NCBI GenBank assembly: GCA_023078685.1
Contig: JALGAS010000003.1
Coordinates: forward strand, 4,588,001-4,652,000
Direction: 5' to 3'
Length of the DNA: 64,000 nt
From: Neopestalotiopsis rosae
Lineage: Eukaryota; Ascomycota; Sordariomycetes; Amphisphaeriales; Sporocadaceae
Shown: piece by piece, positions 36,140-47,411 of the stretch
How positions within the stretch are numbered: position 1 is the first letter of the stretch
How the letters are laid out: each line of letters begins with the position of its first letter
Translations under genes and position numbers: made by a program
The notes under the pieces: model-generated
Told to the model about the DNA's origin: nothing
Database searches by the model: none
What the model saw: only the letters and a program-made list of their open reading frames with translations

Positions 36140-36515
36140 ACTATCTGGCAGAGGCCGGAAACATGCTCTCTTGCGAATAGAGTAATGTAGGATAAGAAGC
36201 CGCCGCGGAGACTTTCAAGACACCCTCCCAACAGAAATGGCCGATTTCTAATCTTGTGGACCTGGAGGAAGAGAAAAAGAAAAAGCGGCGGGCACATTTG
36301 CATTAAAATGGCGTTCAGGGCGACTAAATGATTATAGATCTGAAGATCTCTTACTATCGGGCATTTGAGTAGGGTACGCTTTGCCTTGATGATACCAACA
36401 AAGTCTTGCAGCTCGCTAATCTGATTTATGCGAGGAAATGTAGACATGGGCAGAATGAAGAATAAAAGAAATGATTTCCGATGCTATCTTTTATTTACTG
36501 ACATAAATCTTTTGA
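36140..36515. other. Convergent intergenic region
   Basis: 376 bases hold the 3' ends of LSM8 and the nucleoside hydrolase. The minus ORF at 36136-36447 has no recognisable content. Confidence 0.6.
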
Positions 36516-38020
36516 TCAACCGAATAAACGGTTCATCAGATCCGGGGCAAACTTGTCAAAGCCAGGACTCTCTGCCCATCTATGAATCCTGTTTCCTCTC
36601 TTTGCGCTCAACCAGCCAAAGTCGTCACCAGGGATCTCGTCGACCGCCACGTCACTGGCACCTTTTGCGTCGGCAGCAACGCCAACGGCAGAGCCGGCAC
36701 CGGGGGCTCTCTTGCGACCGCGCGAGTCCGAGACATGCATGCCGTGCGTCCACTGCCCCGACGTCTCGATGCGAATGTCCTCGGGCTCGCTCCTGGCCAG
36801 CTTCCACGCCGGGTGGTCACGTGTGATGTTGTACCAGATGGTCAAGGGGTCATGCAACGACAGACCGGGCTCCTCGTCATCGCCATAATTCCTCTCAATC
36901 TGGCGGAACACGCCACCCATGATGTGGTTGATCCACGTAGCCAGTGGGCTGCCTTCCTTGACGTGGGGCGTAATCGAGTCAAAAAAGAAGTTGCGGTTCA
37001 GTAGATGCGGCGTGGTGATGTCGAGGGGGAACAGGAGCACCTTGAGCCGCCGCGACAGGTTCTCCGGGTACGGCGGCAGCTTGGCAATGGTCTGAGGGAC
37101 GACGGGCATGGTGGACGAGGGCACGGCCGACGTCAGGGCAAAGACGCGGGCCGTGGCGATGGCGTCGGCGTACGTGTTGAACTCGGCCACGGGGGTGATG
37201 TTGCCGGGCACCTCGATGGCGCCGCCCATGACGCACACCTCCTTGGCGCGCAGAAAGGTCTCCGGGTCCTCGGCGGCGGCCAGGGCCAGGTTGGTCATGG
37301 GACCGACGGCGCAGATGGTGACGGTATCCGCGGGCTCTTCCTTGAGTATCCGCAGAATCTCCTTGTGGGCTGGTACCTTGGACGGCGTAAAGTAGGAGTA
37401 GTATGAAGGATCCTGCGCCGGCGTAGGCACACCATCCTCGAATAAGGATTTCCACGTCTCATCGGGGTTCAAGTGAGGATGCTGAGATATTAGTTAGCTG
37501 GGGGTTTCACACAGTGATGAAAATATGCCAACTTACCGCCGCATGAACTCCGTGAAGTCCATCAGCTCCGTCTAGTCATTGCATGTTAGTTTCTTATTCG
37601 TTGCGAACCCCGGGCGCTCTTCCACGTATGCCGAAAACTCACGAAAGCCGTCCTCCATCAGAATCTCCTCTTCCAGAGCATGCTCGGGACCAATAGCCAC
37701 GACGGGCTTGTAGGCCTTGAGGGAGGCGAAACCCTCGGGCTTGCCCTGCGACCGGCGCCATTCCACCTCCTTGTCCAGCACGTGGAACATGGAAACGACA
37801 TTCTTGAGGCAGCTCTGGAGCGGGACGTTGCCGTACGTCACCGAGATCATGAGCAGCTCAATCTCCTCGGGGGAAGACGCCAGTGCCAGCAGCATGGCCA
37901 GCATATCATCGACACCTTTTGTTCATTTGCCCTGTCAGTATGAAGAGGTCCTATTTGGCCGGACGGGGTTAGCTGCATACCTGGATCGGTGTCGAAGATG
38001 ACTCTGCTCTTTGGCGCCAT
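36516..38020 (-). CDS. Inosine-uridine preferring nucleoside hydrolase
   Basis: Four exons (38020-37981, 37915-37643, 37571-37537, 37481-36516) encode 437 residues. The family signature D-T-D-P-G-V-D-D (10-17), which binds catalytic calcium, is built across the first intron. The short third exon supplies G-A-D-G-L-H-G-V-H, and further conserved blocks are V-G-P-M-T-N-L-A-L-A-A and V-M-G-G-A-I-E-V-P-G-N-I-T-P-V-A-E-F-N. The enzyme hydrolyses the N-glycosidic bond of nucleosides in purine/pyrimidine salvage. No signal peptide is seen, so it is probably cytosolic. An extension near the C-terminus (Gly/Ala-rich, about 375-410) is longer than in bacterial homologues. Confidence 0.95.
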
Positions 38021-40484
38021 GATTTATGCCTTGCCCTCTTCGAACGAGTATATATATAGACGATGAGAATCTCAAGCAAATATAATGATATCCTTCAGAT
38101 TCAAAAGAACAGGTCCGGTTTTATAATGGTTTTGCAGGTAGCTTCCAAGGTCGACCAAGCACTCGCTATATGATGAAAATCGGTGTCTAGGAGGGGAACG
38201 CTAAGTTGATAAGCGCAGACCCAATAATGTGTCCACCGGCGACCAGCGGAATACGAAACGAGTCAAAATCCACGCAGCGAAATGGAAGTCGCGCTTAATT
38301 TCCTCAAGGTGTGTGACCTGGTCTCGTGGATTGTGCCTTGTTTCAGGGAATTGACTGTCATCAGTAATACAATCTGAATATGGACCAAACGTACACATTC
38401 AACCACGACATATAATCGTCGTTGCCGCCGGTCGAAAGAGTTGATGCCCGGTCAGAGCGGCCGGCCCCGATTTACCCCTCACTTTCCGGGGTCCATTGGG
38501 GTGAATCATAGGAATATAGCACTACATGATACTCATTCGAACCGAGCTGTATCCTGAATAACAACCTAATTCAAGGTCTTGAGAAGAAACCCTATTGACT
38601 TGAATACTAAAAGTTGAGCCTTTGCCGGTTACTTGGCGTGGTGTTCACACATCATCCAAGCAGCTAGGACCCGGCGAGGGTATTGTCTCTAAAACCCCGA
38701 CTTCAGCCGTCGCCTATTCTTCGAGTCACCCTCGTCGTCGACAAGCAATCAATCTTGTTGGGTGGCTCAACGTGCTTCGAGGAGCTGTTAATTCAACCAG
38801 ATGTGCTACGACAACAACTTGACCGTGATATCGCTGGGCCCAGATACTTGGATCTATGTATATTATACATGCTTGCCTACACTTGTCCTTCCGTTGCCGT
38901 GTGATTGGTTTAACTTGGACGTATGCCACTCTTTGTAAAAGCATAAATATTACGGTACGAGAAACCAAACGAGTTGTCCTTTTTCATTCTTTTCTTCCAA
39001 TTAATTAAATGCCCAACTTTGGAAGTGGGATAAATCCGGAGGTCGCATCCCACGAATTGAATGCAGATCATGGCTAGCGTGGGCACCGGCAGCGTTCTAC
39101 CGAGCATTCTATTGCATGTGCAATCTTCCATGTAATATTCCCGAAGCTCATGGTCAGGTTTTCAGCTGTCATTGTAATATGATGGGTATATATATATGCA
39201 CACTAGACGGTACGATGCTTGCCGATCCCATGAGTTCTTTAGTGAATAGTAGTTCAATTCAACCAAACCTTGTTGATCTGTCTGTATTAACCACTAGGGT
39301 AATGTATAAGTCGACAAGGCGGAATAAGGAAAAGGTAAGCATGGAATCATATGTATGGTAGGAAGGTTTTGGTCGCGGTTGAATTCTAATACTCTAGTTG
39401 ACCTGAACCTGAAATGGAGACTTTGTATTTTCCTCTTTTTTTGGTGCTCAGCTGTAACCTTGACGGTGTCGGCTCACCCCTTGTCCAGTGCTGGATGGGT
39501 GCTGCCACTCACCTTCAGTGCAACACTACCCTGCTGGTTGACCTTGACCCTGACCTACAGCTGTACCTATTGGAACAAATTGTCTGGCTGATGGCCACTA
39601 AGAAAACTTCCCCGGCGGGTTGAGCAAGCTCCGACCCTCCCCCGAGTCCCCCCCCAATGGCCACCTGTTCAATCGTCTTGTCCAATTTCATGCAGTGCCA
39701 AGACTTTCTGGAAAGCTGCTCGTCCTTCTTTCACACCCCCGACTCTCCAAAAGTATCGCCAATTGAAACTGCGAACTTTGTCATCTTCTCTCCAATTGCC
39801 TGACCCATTTCAACTTATTTGTCCTCTTTGCATCGAAACGTCTCTTTTTTCTTGTACCTTATTATTCTTCCTTTTCCTGCTACTACTACTATCTACAAGA
39901 CCAGTTCTTTTTCAATCATCTTTTCTAACATAACTTCACGGAGCTCCATCCAATCCCCATCTATTGTTGGGATTCGATACTTCTTTTTTAGATCCGCACT
40001 AACACGCTACTGGATCAAAGGACAAGAAGCCAGAAGCAAGCTGGTCAGAGTCTCGACCTGCTGCTCCAAACCCACATCCCCACAACTGCTCTAAATTGGG
40101 GTTCTTTCCCTGGACACCTCTCTGAAGCTTCCCCTTTACACACCTCCCTCGGTCGCCGACTTTCCATCTCACCTCTTTGTGGCCCGTCCTCCAGTCTGTC
40201 TATACATACATACTTCTACAGTATCAAACTTGTCGCTTGTGTGTATCCATCCCGCAAGGAAGGAAGCTGGTCCAAAGACATCTCGGACCGTACCTGCCCA
40301 CCTGCTCACAGAGGTTCACAATTCACAACTGTCCACAACAGCTTCTGGACAGTTCGACCCCAGCAGTCCTAGCTCGGATCGGTCCGACACCGTCCCAATT
40401 CCCCCATCTCCTCAGTGCCGCGAGCATTGCGCCACGTAATCCTCCCAATTGTCCTCGTTCAACCCTCGAAACGAAACCGTCAAT
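38021..40484. other. Divergent intergenic region
   Basis: About 2.5 kb without a supported gene. The final 700 bases are pyrimidine-rich with C/T tracts and contain two possible upstream ORFs (39819-40094 and 40179-40439), consistent with a long leader for the gene at 40485. Confidence 0.5.
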
Positions 40485-41732
40485 ATGGAGGCCACATCGT
40501 CGGATCACAGCCTCGCCAAGACTGTTGCCAGCTGGATCTTGCTGGTTGGCCTTAGTGGTGCCATCTACTGGCGAATTCACAATGACCCCAAGAAGAAGGC
40601 TGCTGTGACCAAATCCGTCACACAGGTAAAGCAAGACTTGGGCAATGATGTGGCATCCGCGACTGCCGCCATGAAGAAGAAGGCCGACAAGGCATTGAAG
40701 CCAAAGCCCAAGCCAACATCGTCTCGCCCCGAGACCACCACCACCACAGCTGTCGAATACGACCCCGTCGCCGAGGCAGCTGCCAGACGCGACGAGGCCA
40801 AGGCCAACCAGGACTTTGCTCAATCGTTCTCCAAGCTCAAGACTGGTCATCAATTCACAGCCAACAAGACCGAGAAGAAGAGACAAAAGTCTGTCAAGCA
40901 GTCACGAGCACAGGAGACCGATGAGGTCCCAGCCGCCAGCCCCCCTTCATCAGCCGCTGGAGACGCTGACGATGATCTTTCATCTGCTGCTTCCCCAGTT
41001 GCCGCACCTGTCGACCGCACCGGAGTGTCCGACATGCTGGAGGCTTCGGCTCCTGCACCTTCTGTCCTGCGACTGACCGACACCGACAAGGCTCCCAAGC
41101 CATCGGCGAAGAAGGCCAAGGCCCCAGAGCCCGTCGAGTCCAAGAAGCAACGACAGAACCGCCTCAAGGCCGAACGCAAGAAGTCGGAGCGCGAGCAAGA
41201 CGAGGTTGAGCGCAAGAAGCTCGAGGAAGCTCAGAGACGCCGAGCCCGCATCGCCGAGGGTAGACCTGCCCAGGACGGTTCGTCCTTCATGGCCAACAAG
41301 GAAAGTGCCTGGACCGCCAAGACCAACGGCGACTCCTCCGCCCCTGTGCAGCTCCTCGACACCTTTGAGAAGCCGACAACCCCCGTGGCCACCTCGACCC
41401 CCAAGGCTGCTGTCGGCGGCAACAAGGAGAGATCGGAGTCTTGGATGTCTTCTCTCCCCTCCGAGGAGGACCAGATTGCTCAGGTTATGGAGGATTCCTC
41501 GGCCTGGAGTGAGGTCACCACCAAGAAGGGAAAGAAGGGCAAGAAGACTGAGGGATTCGCCCCCGAGGCTGCTCCTTCAGCGGCACCAATTCAGGCCTCT
41601 GCACCAGCAGCCAAGACTGCTGTCAATGGAAGCAAGTCCAAGCCGGCCCTTAGCAGCCACTCGTCGTTTGCTGCTCTGGCTCCCGAGGAGACTGCAGACG
41701 ATGATGATGTCGAAGAGGAGTGGGAGGTGTGA
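40485..41732 (+). CDS. Lys/Ala-rich membrane-anchored protein of unknown function
   Basis: A single exon encodes 415 residues. One hydrophobic segment near the N-terminus (about residues 16-32, S-W-I-L-L-V-G-L-S-G-A-I-Y-W) is followed by a basic stop-transfer-like stretch, suggesting an N-terminal anchor with a large cytosolic tail. The tail is disordered and charged, with a Lys/Glu/Arg-rich coiled-coil-like helix (about 215-265) containing repeated K-K-x-E-x-x-Q units. A segment S-A-W-S-E-V-T-T-K-K-G-K-K-G-K-K (about 340-360) follows, then an acidic end (D-D-D-D-V-E-E-E-W-E-V). I recognise no named domain. The layout is reminiscent of ER-anchored ribosome- or RNA-associated proteins, which is speculation. 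The ATG at 40485 was chosen because the frame has no earlier ATG. Confidence 0.85.
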   Translation: MEATSSDHSLAKTVASWILLVGLSGAIYWRIHNDPKKKAAVTKSVTQVKQDLGNDVASATAAMKKKADKALKPKPKPTSSRPETTTTTAVEYDPVAEAAARRDEAKANQDFAQSFSKLKTGHQFTANKTEKKRQKSVKQSRAQETDEVPAASPPSSAAGDADDDLSSAASPVAAPVDRTGVSDMLEASAPAPSVLRLTDTDKAPKPSAKKAKAPEPVESKKQRQNRLKAERKKSEREQDEVERKKLEEAQRRRARIAEGRPAQDGSSFMANKESAWTAKTNGDSSAPVQLLDTFEKPTTPVATSTPKAAVGGNKERSESWMSSLPSEEDQIAQVMEDSSAWSEVTTKKGKKGKKTEGFAPEAAPSAAPIQASAPAAKTAVNGSKSKPALSSHSSFAALAPEETADDDDVEEEWEV

Positions 41733-42724
41733 GAGACCATGCACAAGACGACATCATAGACTCTGCTACGTGGCAATGGAGACGTGCCTCCTATCCGCTT
41801 GGCAGATCAAAAATGGGCATCACACCTGCCCACACTGTGTTCAAGGTGACTTACGCAATCTCTCACCGCTCGACACCCGGTCCACACTTATATACACTAT
41901 ATAACCCAGATTCGGAAGCACAGAACTGGCTTGATCGACTTGTTCTATGAATTTATGGGAAGGCTTGCATTTTTGAGAAGCCGCATTGTACAGAATTGTA
42001 TCGACTACACGCAGCAATGATGGAGAACGGCTGTGAATGTCTCTCGGGGAACCATGATGGGACATCTGCCGGCCGCAGCTCGGGGTTTGCAGGCTGCAGA
42101 AGTGTTCCTCGTATTGGATCCTGGGCTCATATATGCATAAGATGCATAAATAAGGCTGGCAAAAGTAATGGATCTGCTTTTCTTTTCGTTTCTCTTTTTC
42201 TTTATCTCCAGCAACGACATTCTGTTATCTGCGAATGAAAGCAGTAGGCAGTATAGATTCGAGGAATTGAACCAAATCATGAATTGAAGCTCACTCTTTT
42301 CTACAATGCTACTGATTTGTGATATTGCAGTACTCTTGGGTGCTTCTTAGGTACCTAGGTATCCCAAAGTGTGACGTGCCCGCGAACACTAAATAGAAAT
42401 GGAACTTGAAACCAGTAATCACCTTTGCCTTCAGTGACGAAGCCAGGAAGTTCTTAAACTGATGGCCTCTGTGCTGCCCAGTGATGGTCTTTTATGTACT
42501 GTAGTTTGAACATCACGTGGTTTCGTGGTTCGTGTCGTGCATTCGCCGCGTGCGTGGGATGACGCTCGTTAGTGTCAAATTGGCCCAAGCATAAAGAGAC
42601 CCCTTTCTCTCACCGTCACTTCACACTTCGAGTCACTACATAGGAATTTCATTCACGATAAGGTGTGCAACTCGTCTTCTGTGAGATTCATCAAAATCAT
42701 CACCATAGCCATAGCTCTAACAAC
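41733..42724. other. Intergenic, upstream of NmrA-like gene
   Basis: No gene seen in 1 kb. A TTAGGTACCTAGGTA palindromic motif lies at 42346-42360 and a CATAAAG element about 135 bases before the next ATG, followed by a CT-rich tract. Confidence 0.55.
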
Positions 42725-43833
42725 ATGTCGAAGAATGTTGCCGTTGCCGGTGTCGGAGGCCTGGGTCAGTCTTGAGAACTCCCCTTTTCAGCTGTCCAAC
42801 TGCACCATCTGCTGACTATTCTCTTCATTGGCTTTATTAGGAAGGCATGTTGTGAATGCTCTGCTGGAGAGCAAGGAATTTAATGTCACCATCCTGTCTC
42901 GCTCTCCCAAGCCTGACCTCGAGGCAAAGGGCGCTTCTGTCAAGGTAAACACTACCAACCTTCTGACCTCGGAACCACATGAGCTGATGAACTCTGTTCT
43001 TTGCTCCTCCCTAGGTAGTGGATTACAGGTACCCCTCTCAGCTGATCGCTGCCCTGGAAGGCGTTGACACGCTGCTCTCGTTCATCGTGGACTTTGAGGA
43101 CTGCAAAAAGGGTGGCTCCTCGCTGGGCGCGCTGGCCCACCGGAACCTGCTGACGGCCGCCGTCTCGCCGCGCGTCAACCTGCGCCGCTTTGTGCCAGCC
43201 GAGTACGCCAACGACGTGGCCAAGTTCCCCAAGTCGACGCTCTCGTGCGAGCGCGACAAGCCGCACTTTCGCAATTACGTCCGCGCCTTTTGCCCCGCCC
43301 GCGGCATCGAGTACACCCTCATCAGCAACGGCATCCTCATGGATTTCTTCCGCCCCCGCGGCGACAAGAGCGGGTTTGCGGATCTGGGAGACGCCGAGAT
43401 CGTGCCCCTGGACGCCGCGAAGAAGACGGCTCTGATCCCGGGCGACCCCAAGGACAGGATCAGCTTCACGGCGGCGCGCGACGTGGCGCGGTGCCTGGTG
43501 GCGCTGCTCAGGGTGCCGGCGGGCGGGTGGGACGAGTACAGCTTCGTCAGCGGCGACCGGCTGACGTGGGACGAGGCGGCGGACCAGCTCGAGGCGGCGC
43601 TCGGGGGTACCAAGCTCGAGAGGAACTCGGTCGGCCTGGAGGAGCTGAGGGCCCGGGCCGAGCAGGCGAGAAAGGAGGGCGACTTTATGCCGACCATGAT
43701 CGCCGAGCTCAACGAGGTCTTTGGCGATGGCAGCGAGGTTCTGCCTGAGAACTCCAAGTACTTTGATGGCATCAAGTTTCAAAAGTTGGCCGATGTGTTC
43801 CAGGAGTGCTATGGCAAGGGGGCACGAAAGTGA
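42725..43833 (+). CDS. NmrA-like / isoflavone-reductase-type oxidoreductase
   Basis: Three exons (42725-42764, 42841-42944, 43015-43833) encode 320 residues. The N-terminus V-A-V-A-G-V-G-G-L-G-R-H is a Rossmann dinucleotide-binding loop completed across the first intron, followed by V-T-I-L-S-R-S. Central blocks R-R-F-V-P-A-E-Y and the downstream Y-T-L-I-S-N-G-I-L-M-D match the NmrA/PCBER branch of atypical short-chain dehydrogenases. Members are NAD(P)H-dependent reductases or redox sensors, acting on phenolic or aromatic substrates in many fungi. The first donor is GTCAGT, less common but supported by frame and motif. The third exon is much more GC-rich than the first two. It could belong functionally to the enzyme block that starts at 45 kb, but 1.2 kb of convergent spacer separates them. 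Confidence 0.92.
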
Positions 43834-45001
43834 AATTCTCCATATGTTGGAGGACTTGATTCACCGCGATCACAAAAGTGTGGCTCTATTATAATCAAAT
43901 AGTAGTATAATCTTAGAATGACAATATCATCCACTTAGACTGGCTATAGTCGTCACGAAGCGGGTCTTTTTCGAGTTTCACTACCAGAGCTAAATTAGTA
44001 ATGGTATAACTATGGAGCCATAAATGGCGGTTGTAGACCGCATAGTGGTAGTTGCGGGCAGGCATATGAGTCATAGAAACTACCTATTTTAATCTTACCA
44101 GATCTTGAGAATCTTGAAGATGTTGTTTTGCTGTGTTGTCTCTGACCAAGTTAAGTGGGAGTTTGCTCTCACGGATCCGGTGACGTGCATTCAAACGTGC
44201 AGGCTTCTGGCTACGTCCATGGCCCAGGTCCAAACTTCATCGACAAAGCAGTATGTGTCATATGCTACATTAGTTGGTGAATAGATTGCTCATGTCGTGT
44301 TTTGGGTGTTGATACCCGCTATGTGTGTGAAAAAGATCTTTGTGCATAAGTGGAGTCATACCTACATATTTGACCGCACATGTCTTGCACCGCAAACAAG
44401 AAGATTACAAAAGACTGTCAAGGCAGTGATTTCAGAGCAAGAAGGTTCTCACTCGGCAAACATGTTTCCAGAAAGTACTCAATGATGACTATCGGAAACG
44501 AAACAGGCAGTCAATCGATAGCCGTGCCATGGCAGTGAGCAAACCCTACAACCTTGGAGTATAAATCTTGGAGCTTTCCCCATCCAAAGAGATTCTGTCC
44601 ACATATCATTCATCTCCAGTCCTACCTCAGTGCACCAAACCACAGTATACCAACAACTGGACCGCCATTCTTCAGGCAATGGGACCTTCGATATACCATT
44701 TGACACCAGGAGTGAATAATGGATAACTCTCGAGACCAAGTCTCGAATCATGCCACCTAGTGTTATAGCTTGTGAGCGACTGGCGCAATACAGGAGAAGG
44801 TATTTCCGAAGTGCGCAGACATTGTGCTCAGACAAGAGATTTAAACACATACCCTGAAGACTAGTTAGCTTATTAGCCAGTAATTTTGCCGTTCAGACGA
44901 CAGTCACGGGAATTCCGTAGAAACACGATTTAAACAAAGCAGAAAGAGCACAATTCATTTGATATATATATAAATGTGTCTGCAGGTCATGGGTATAAAT
45001 C
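43834..45001. other. Convergent intergenic region
   Basis: 1.2 kb with no supported gene. The 123-codon minus ORF at 44479-44850 has no recognisable domain and no upstream exon. Confidence 0.5.
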
Positions 45002-47060
45002 TCATTCTAGAGGCATATTCAAGACGCTCCCAACAAGCCTCCTCGTGGCGGCTAGCATGGAATCGAAGTCGGTCTCCAAAGCGTCGAGTCTCTGCCTCCT
45101 CGTCTTCCATTGGTCGCTGCTAGTCCGGCTTTCTATGCGTATCGACCGGTCACGACAGTACGTCGTGACCTCATCGAAACCCGCGTGCTTATCCGTCTCG
45201 TCATTATCTTCAATAATGAATTGAATAATTTTATCCTGTAATTCATGACTCAAGTCAATGTTGGATTGGCCGTGCTTCACGGCTTCAGTATCAACCATGT
45301 CCATCATTTCCGCCCCTGAGTGGGCTTCAGAAGAAGCAGGCTCCGTAGACTCCTGGTCAGGCTCGACATATCCCGTTGCAAGTCCCCTGTCAGCTTTTTC
45401 TAGGGCCTCCTGAAAATTCCCAAAAGCGTAGATCAGCTCAACACCGTGGTGGGCAATGCCTTGTGAAGGGCCAAGGAATGGATTGCCAAACTCAGTATGA
45501 TAAAACTGTACACCCACACGTGTTGGGTCCTGGCCGCTCAGGAGAGCTTGCTTCCCACGGTGAGCCCCTAGGAACTCGCCAGCGCGGTATACTCTGTGCA
45601 CCATGGTAGCATCAGAAATGAAATCGACAAATGCCTGGAAAAGCTCCCGATCAGACGCTGCGGGCAAAATGCCGTACGCTTGAAGAACAGTTTGGGCGGC
45701 TGCTGCCTTTGAGGAATAGCTAGAGATGAAGAGATAGTGAAATTTGGCGTAATTCCAGTCAGCCAGACGGACAAAATCAGAAAATTCCTCTTTAGTGGCG
45801 CCCATGTAGACTCGGACTTTTTCGTCGGGCGCCTTGACTTGGTCGTTTAATTCGTCATGCCCAAGATGAAAGGAAACATGGCACCCCAAGTCGCTTCTCT
45901 TAATGGTCTGGTCGTCGATGACCATTACGAAAAACATCCAACGAAGCTCCGAGACGCTGCGAAGCAGATCTTTTGCAGGTATTTGTTTCAGCATGTTGAG
46001 TCGGTCAATCGCGCTTTCAGCTTGGACTGACCGCAGCCGGCATAGGTCTGCCCACCGTTCGTCTGCTTTTCCCAGTGATCTGAAATCGAGACCTCCCCAT
46101 GCACCGGACATCAAAACAGCCTTGCGAAAAAGCGGCTTCTTTGTGCTCAGTTCAGCCTCTAGAAGGTGGATGTGGCATGAGATGCTGCCAGCGGACTGTC
46201 CCATGATGGTAATTCTTGTGCCATCTCCTCCAAATGCAGAAATATTGCGTTTAACCCAGATCAAAGCAAGTTTCTGATCAACAATACCAAAGTTCAAACC
46301 ATTGACTGGGGCGTTCTTGCTCTGTGCCGCAAGCATGTCCGAAGACGCGCCAAAGCCAAATATGTTGAGACGATAATTGATTGCCACCGCAATGAAAGGG
46401 GCCTCGTTTTTTAGGGCACGAAGGACAAGCCGCGTAGTATCTGCGCATCAATATGGATTTAGCCCATATCACATTTTGCTTTTTACCGAACAGGTCCAAC
46501 TCAAGTCGAAATGCTATAACAACGTACCCCAAGTTGGGTCTGTTGCTGCGCCGCCCGTGAAGCCTCCGCCATGAATCCAGACCAGCACAGGCAACCCATT
46601 GGTTTGTGCGTCAATATTGTGAGTTTTAAGTGCTTCCTTGCTTGGACGCACAATGAGAAGATTCAAACACTCAAACTCGTCCTCGCGGACGTTTGGAAAT
46701 GGTAGGTATGATTGAAACGGCCGTGAATCGCCACTGCTTTGTGTAGGGCATCGGGGCCTGAAAAAGGATCAGAACCATCGATGTTGTATGCTTTGACTTT
46801 ATAGAAACTTTTGGCATCAATGACTGCCCAAGATTGTGAACTTACCCGTTTTCTGTAGCGTCGAATACATCGTGAGGAAGACAATGTCTTAGCTGCGAAT
46901 GCTCCCATCTTCCGGGCACATGGGCATAAGGGATGCCGCGAAATTCTTCGATGTCGTCGGAGATCGGCGACGTTCTTCCGACAAGAGTTTGCATATAGCT
47001 AGGGTTAGTGGTTGTCCGCAATGCCACGACGGGCGTTTTGGACTTTGAAATGGAGTACAT
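45002..47060 (-). CDS. Type-B carboxylesterase (alpha/beta hydrolase)
   Basis: Three exons (47060-46846, 46757-46528, 46440-45002; the first two junctions could be off by one base) encode about 627 residues. The fold signature is present: F-R-G-I-P-Y-A, E-N-G-P-R-C-P-Q-like block at the first splice, oxyanion loop H-G-G-G-F, and nucleophile elbow G-Q-S-A-G (Ser about 231). The His is probably in G-I-A-H-H-G-V-E-L-I-Y-A-F-G-N. No signal peptide is visible, so an intracellular enzyme is likely, unlike secreted lipases of this family. It hydrolyses carboxylic esters; the substrate is unknown. A 90-residue charged C-terminal tail follows the catalytic His. It shares a 351-base divergent promoter with the epoxide hydrolase, suggesting co-regulation. 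Confidence 0.93.
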
Positions 47061-47411
47061 TGTGAAATACTACATGCAATGTAAATTGAAGGGAAGAAGA
47101 TGGGCACGATTCTCAGAATTTATCATCCGAGTCCAAGTGTGCAGTCAAGTAACGTGAGAATTGAAAACCAGACCCTCGCGAGTCTTTGATAAGTGACTAG
47201 TAAATATGGTTCACAATGACTCATCATGATGAATCTCCCCCACCTTTGGAAATATATAGATTCGCTGGCCGGCAAGCAGACTGTAGCTGACCGGGCTATG
47301 TTTTCTTGGACTACCAGCACATGTCAAGACAGACAATTCAATCCTGGCAACTCACAGGGTCTCCGTTCTTGTCTATAAAACAACACGCCCCCACCCCCAC
47401 CAAAAAAAAGA
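47061..47411. promoter_or_regulatory. Shared divergent promoter, esterase / epoxide hydrolase
   Basis: 351 bases separate the two start codons. TATAAAA at 47374-47380 faces the epoxide hydrolase, only about 32 bases before its ATG. A TATATA-like stretch on the minus strand near 47257 faces the esterase. A C-rich/A-rich tract (CCCCCACCCCCACC then A8) lies just before the epoxide hydrolase start. Confidence 0.7.
47374..47380 (+). promoter_or_regulatory. TATA box close to epoxide hydrolase start
   Basis: Perfect TATAAAA. The spacing to the ATG (32 bases) would leave a very short or absent leader if the box is used in the usual way. Confidence 0.5.

Noticed and set aside
42952..43782. 276-codon minus-strand ORF
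   Set aside because: Mirror of the NmrA-like exon 3; composition is Arg/Leu/Val-rich and unlike a real protein.
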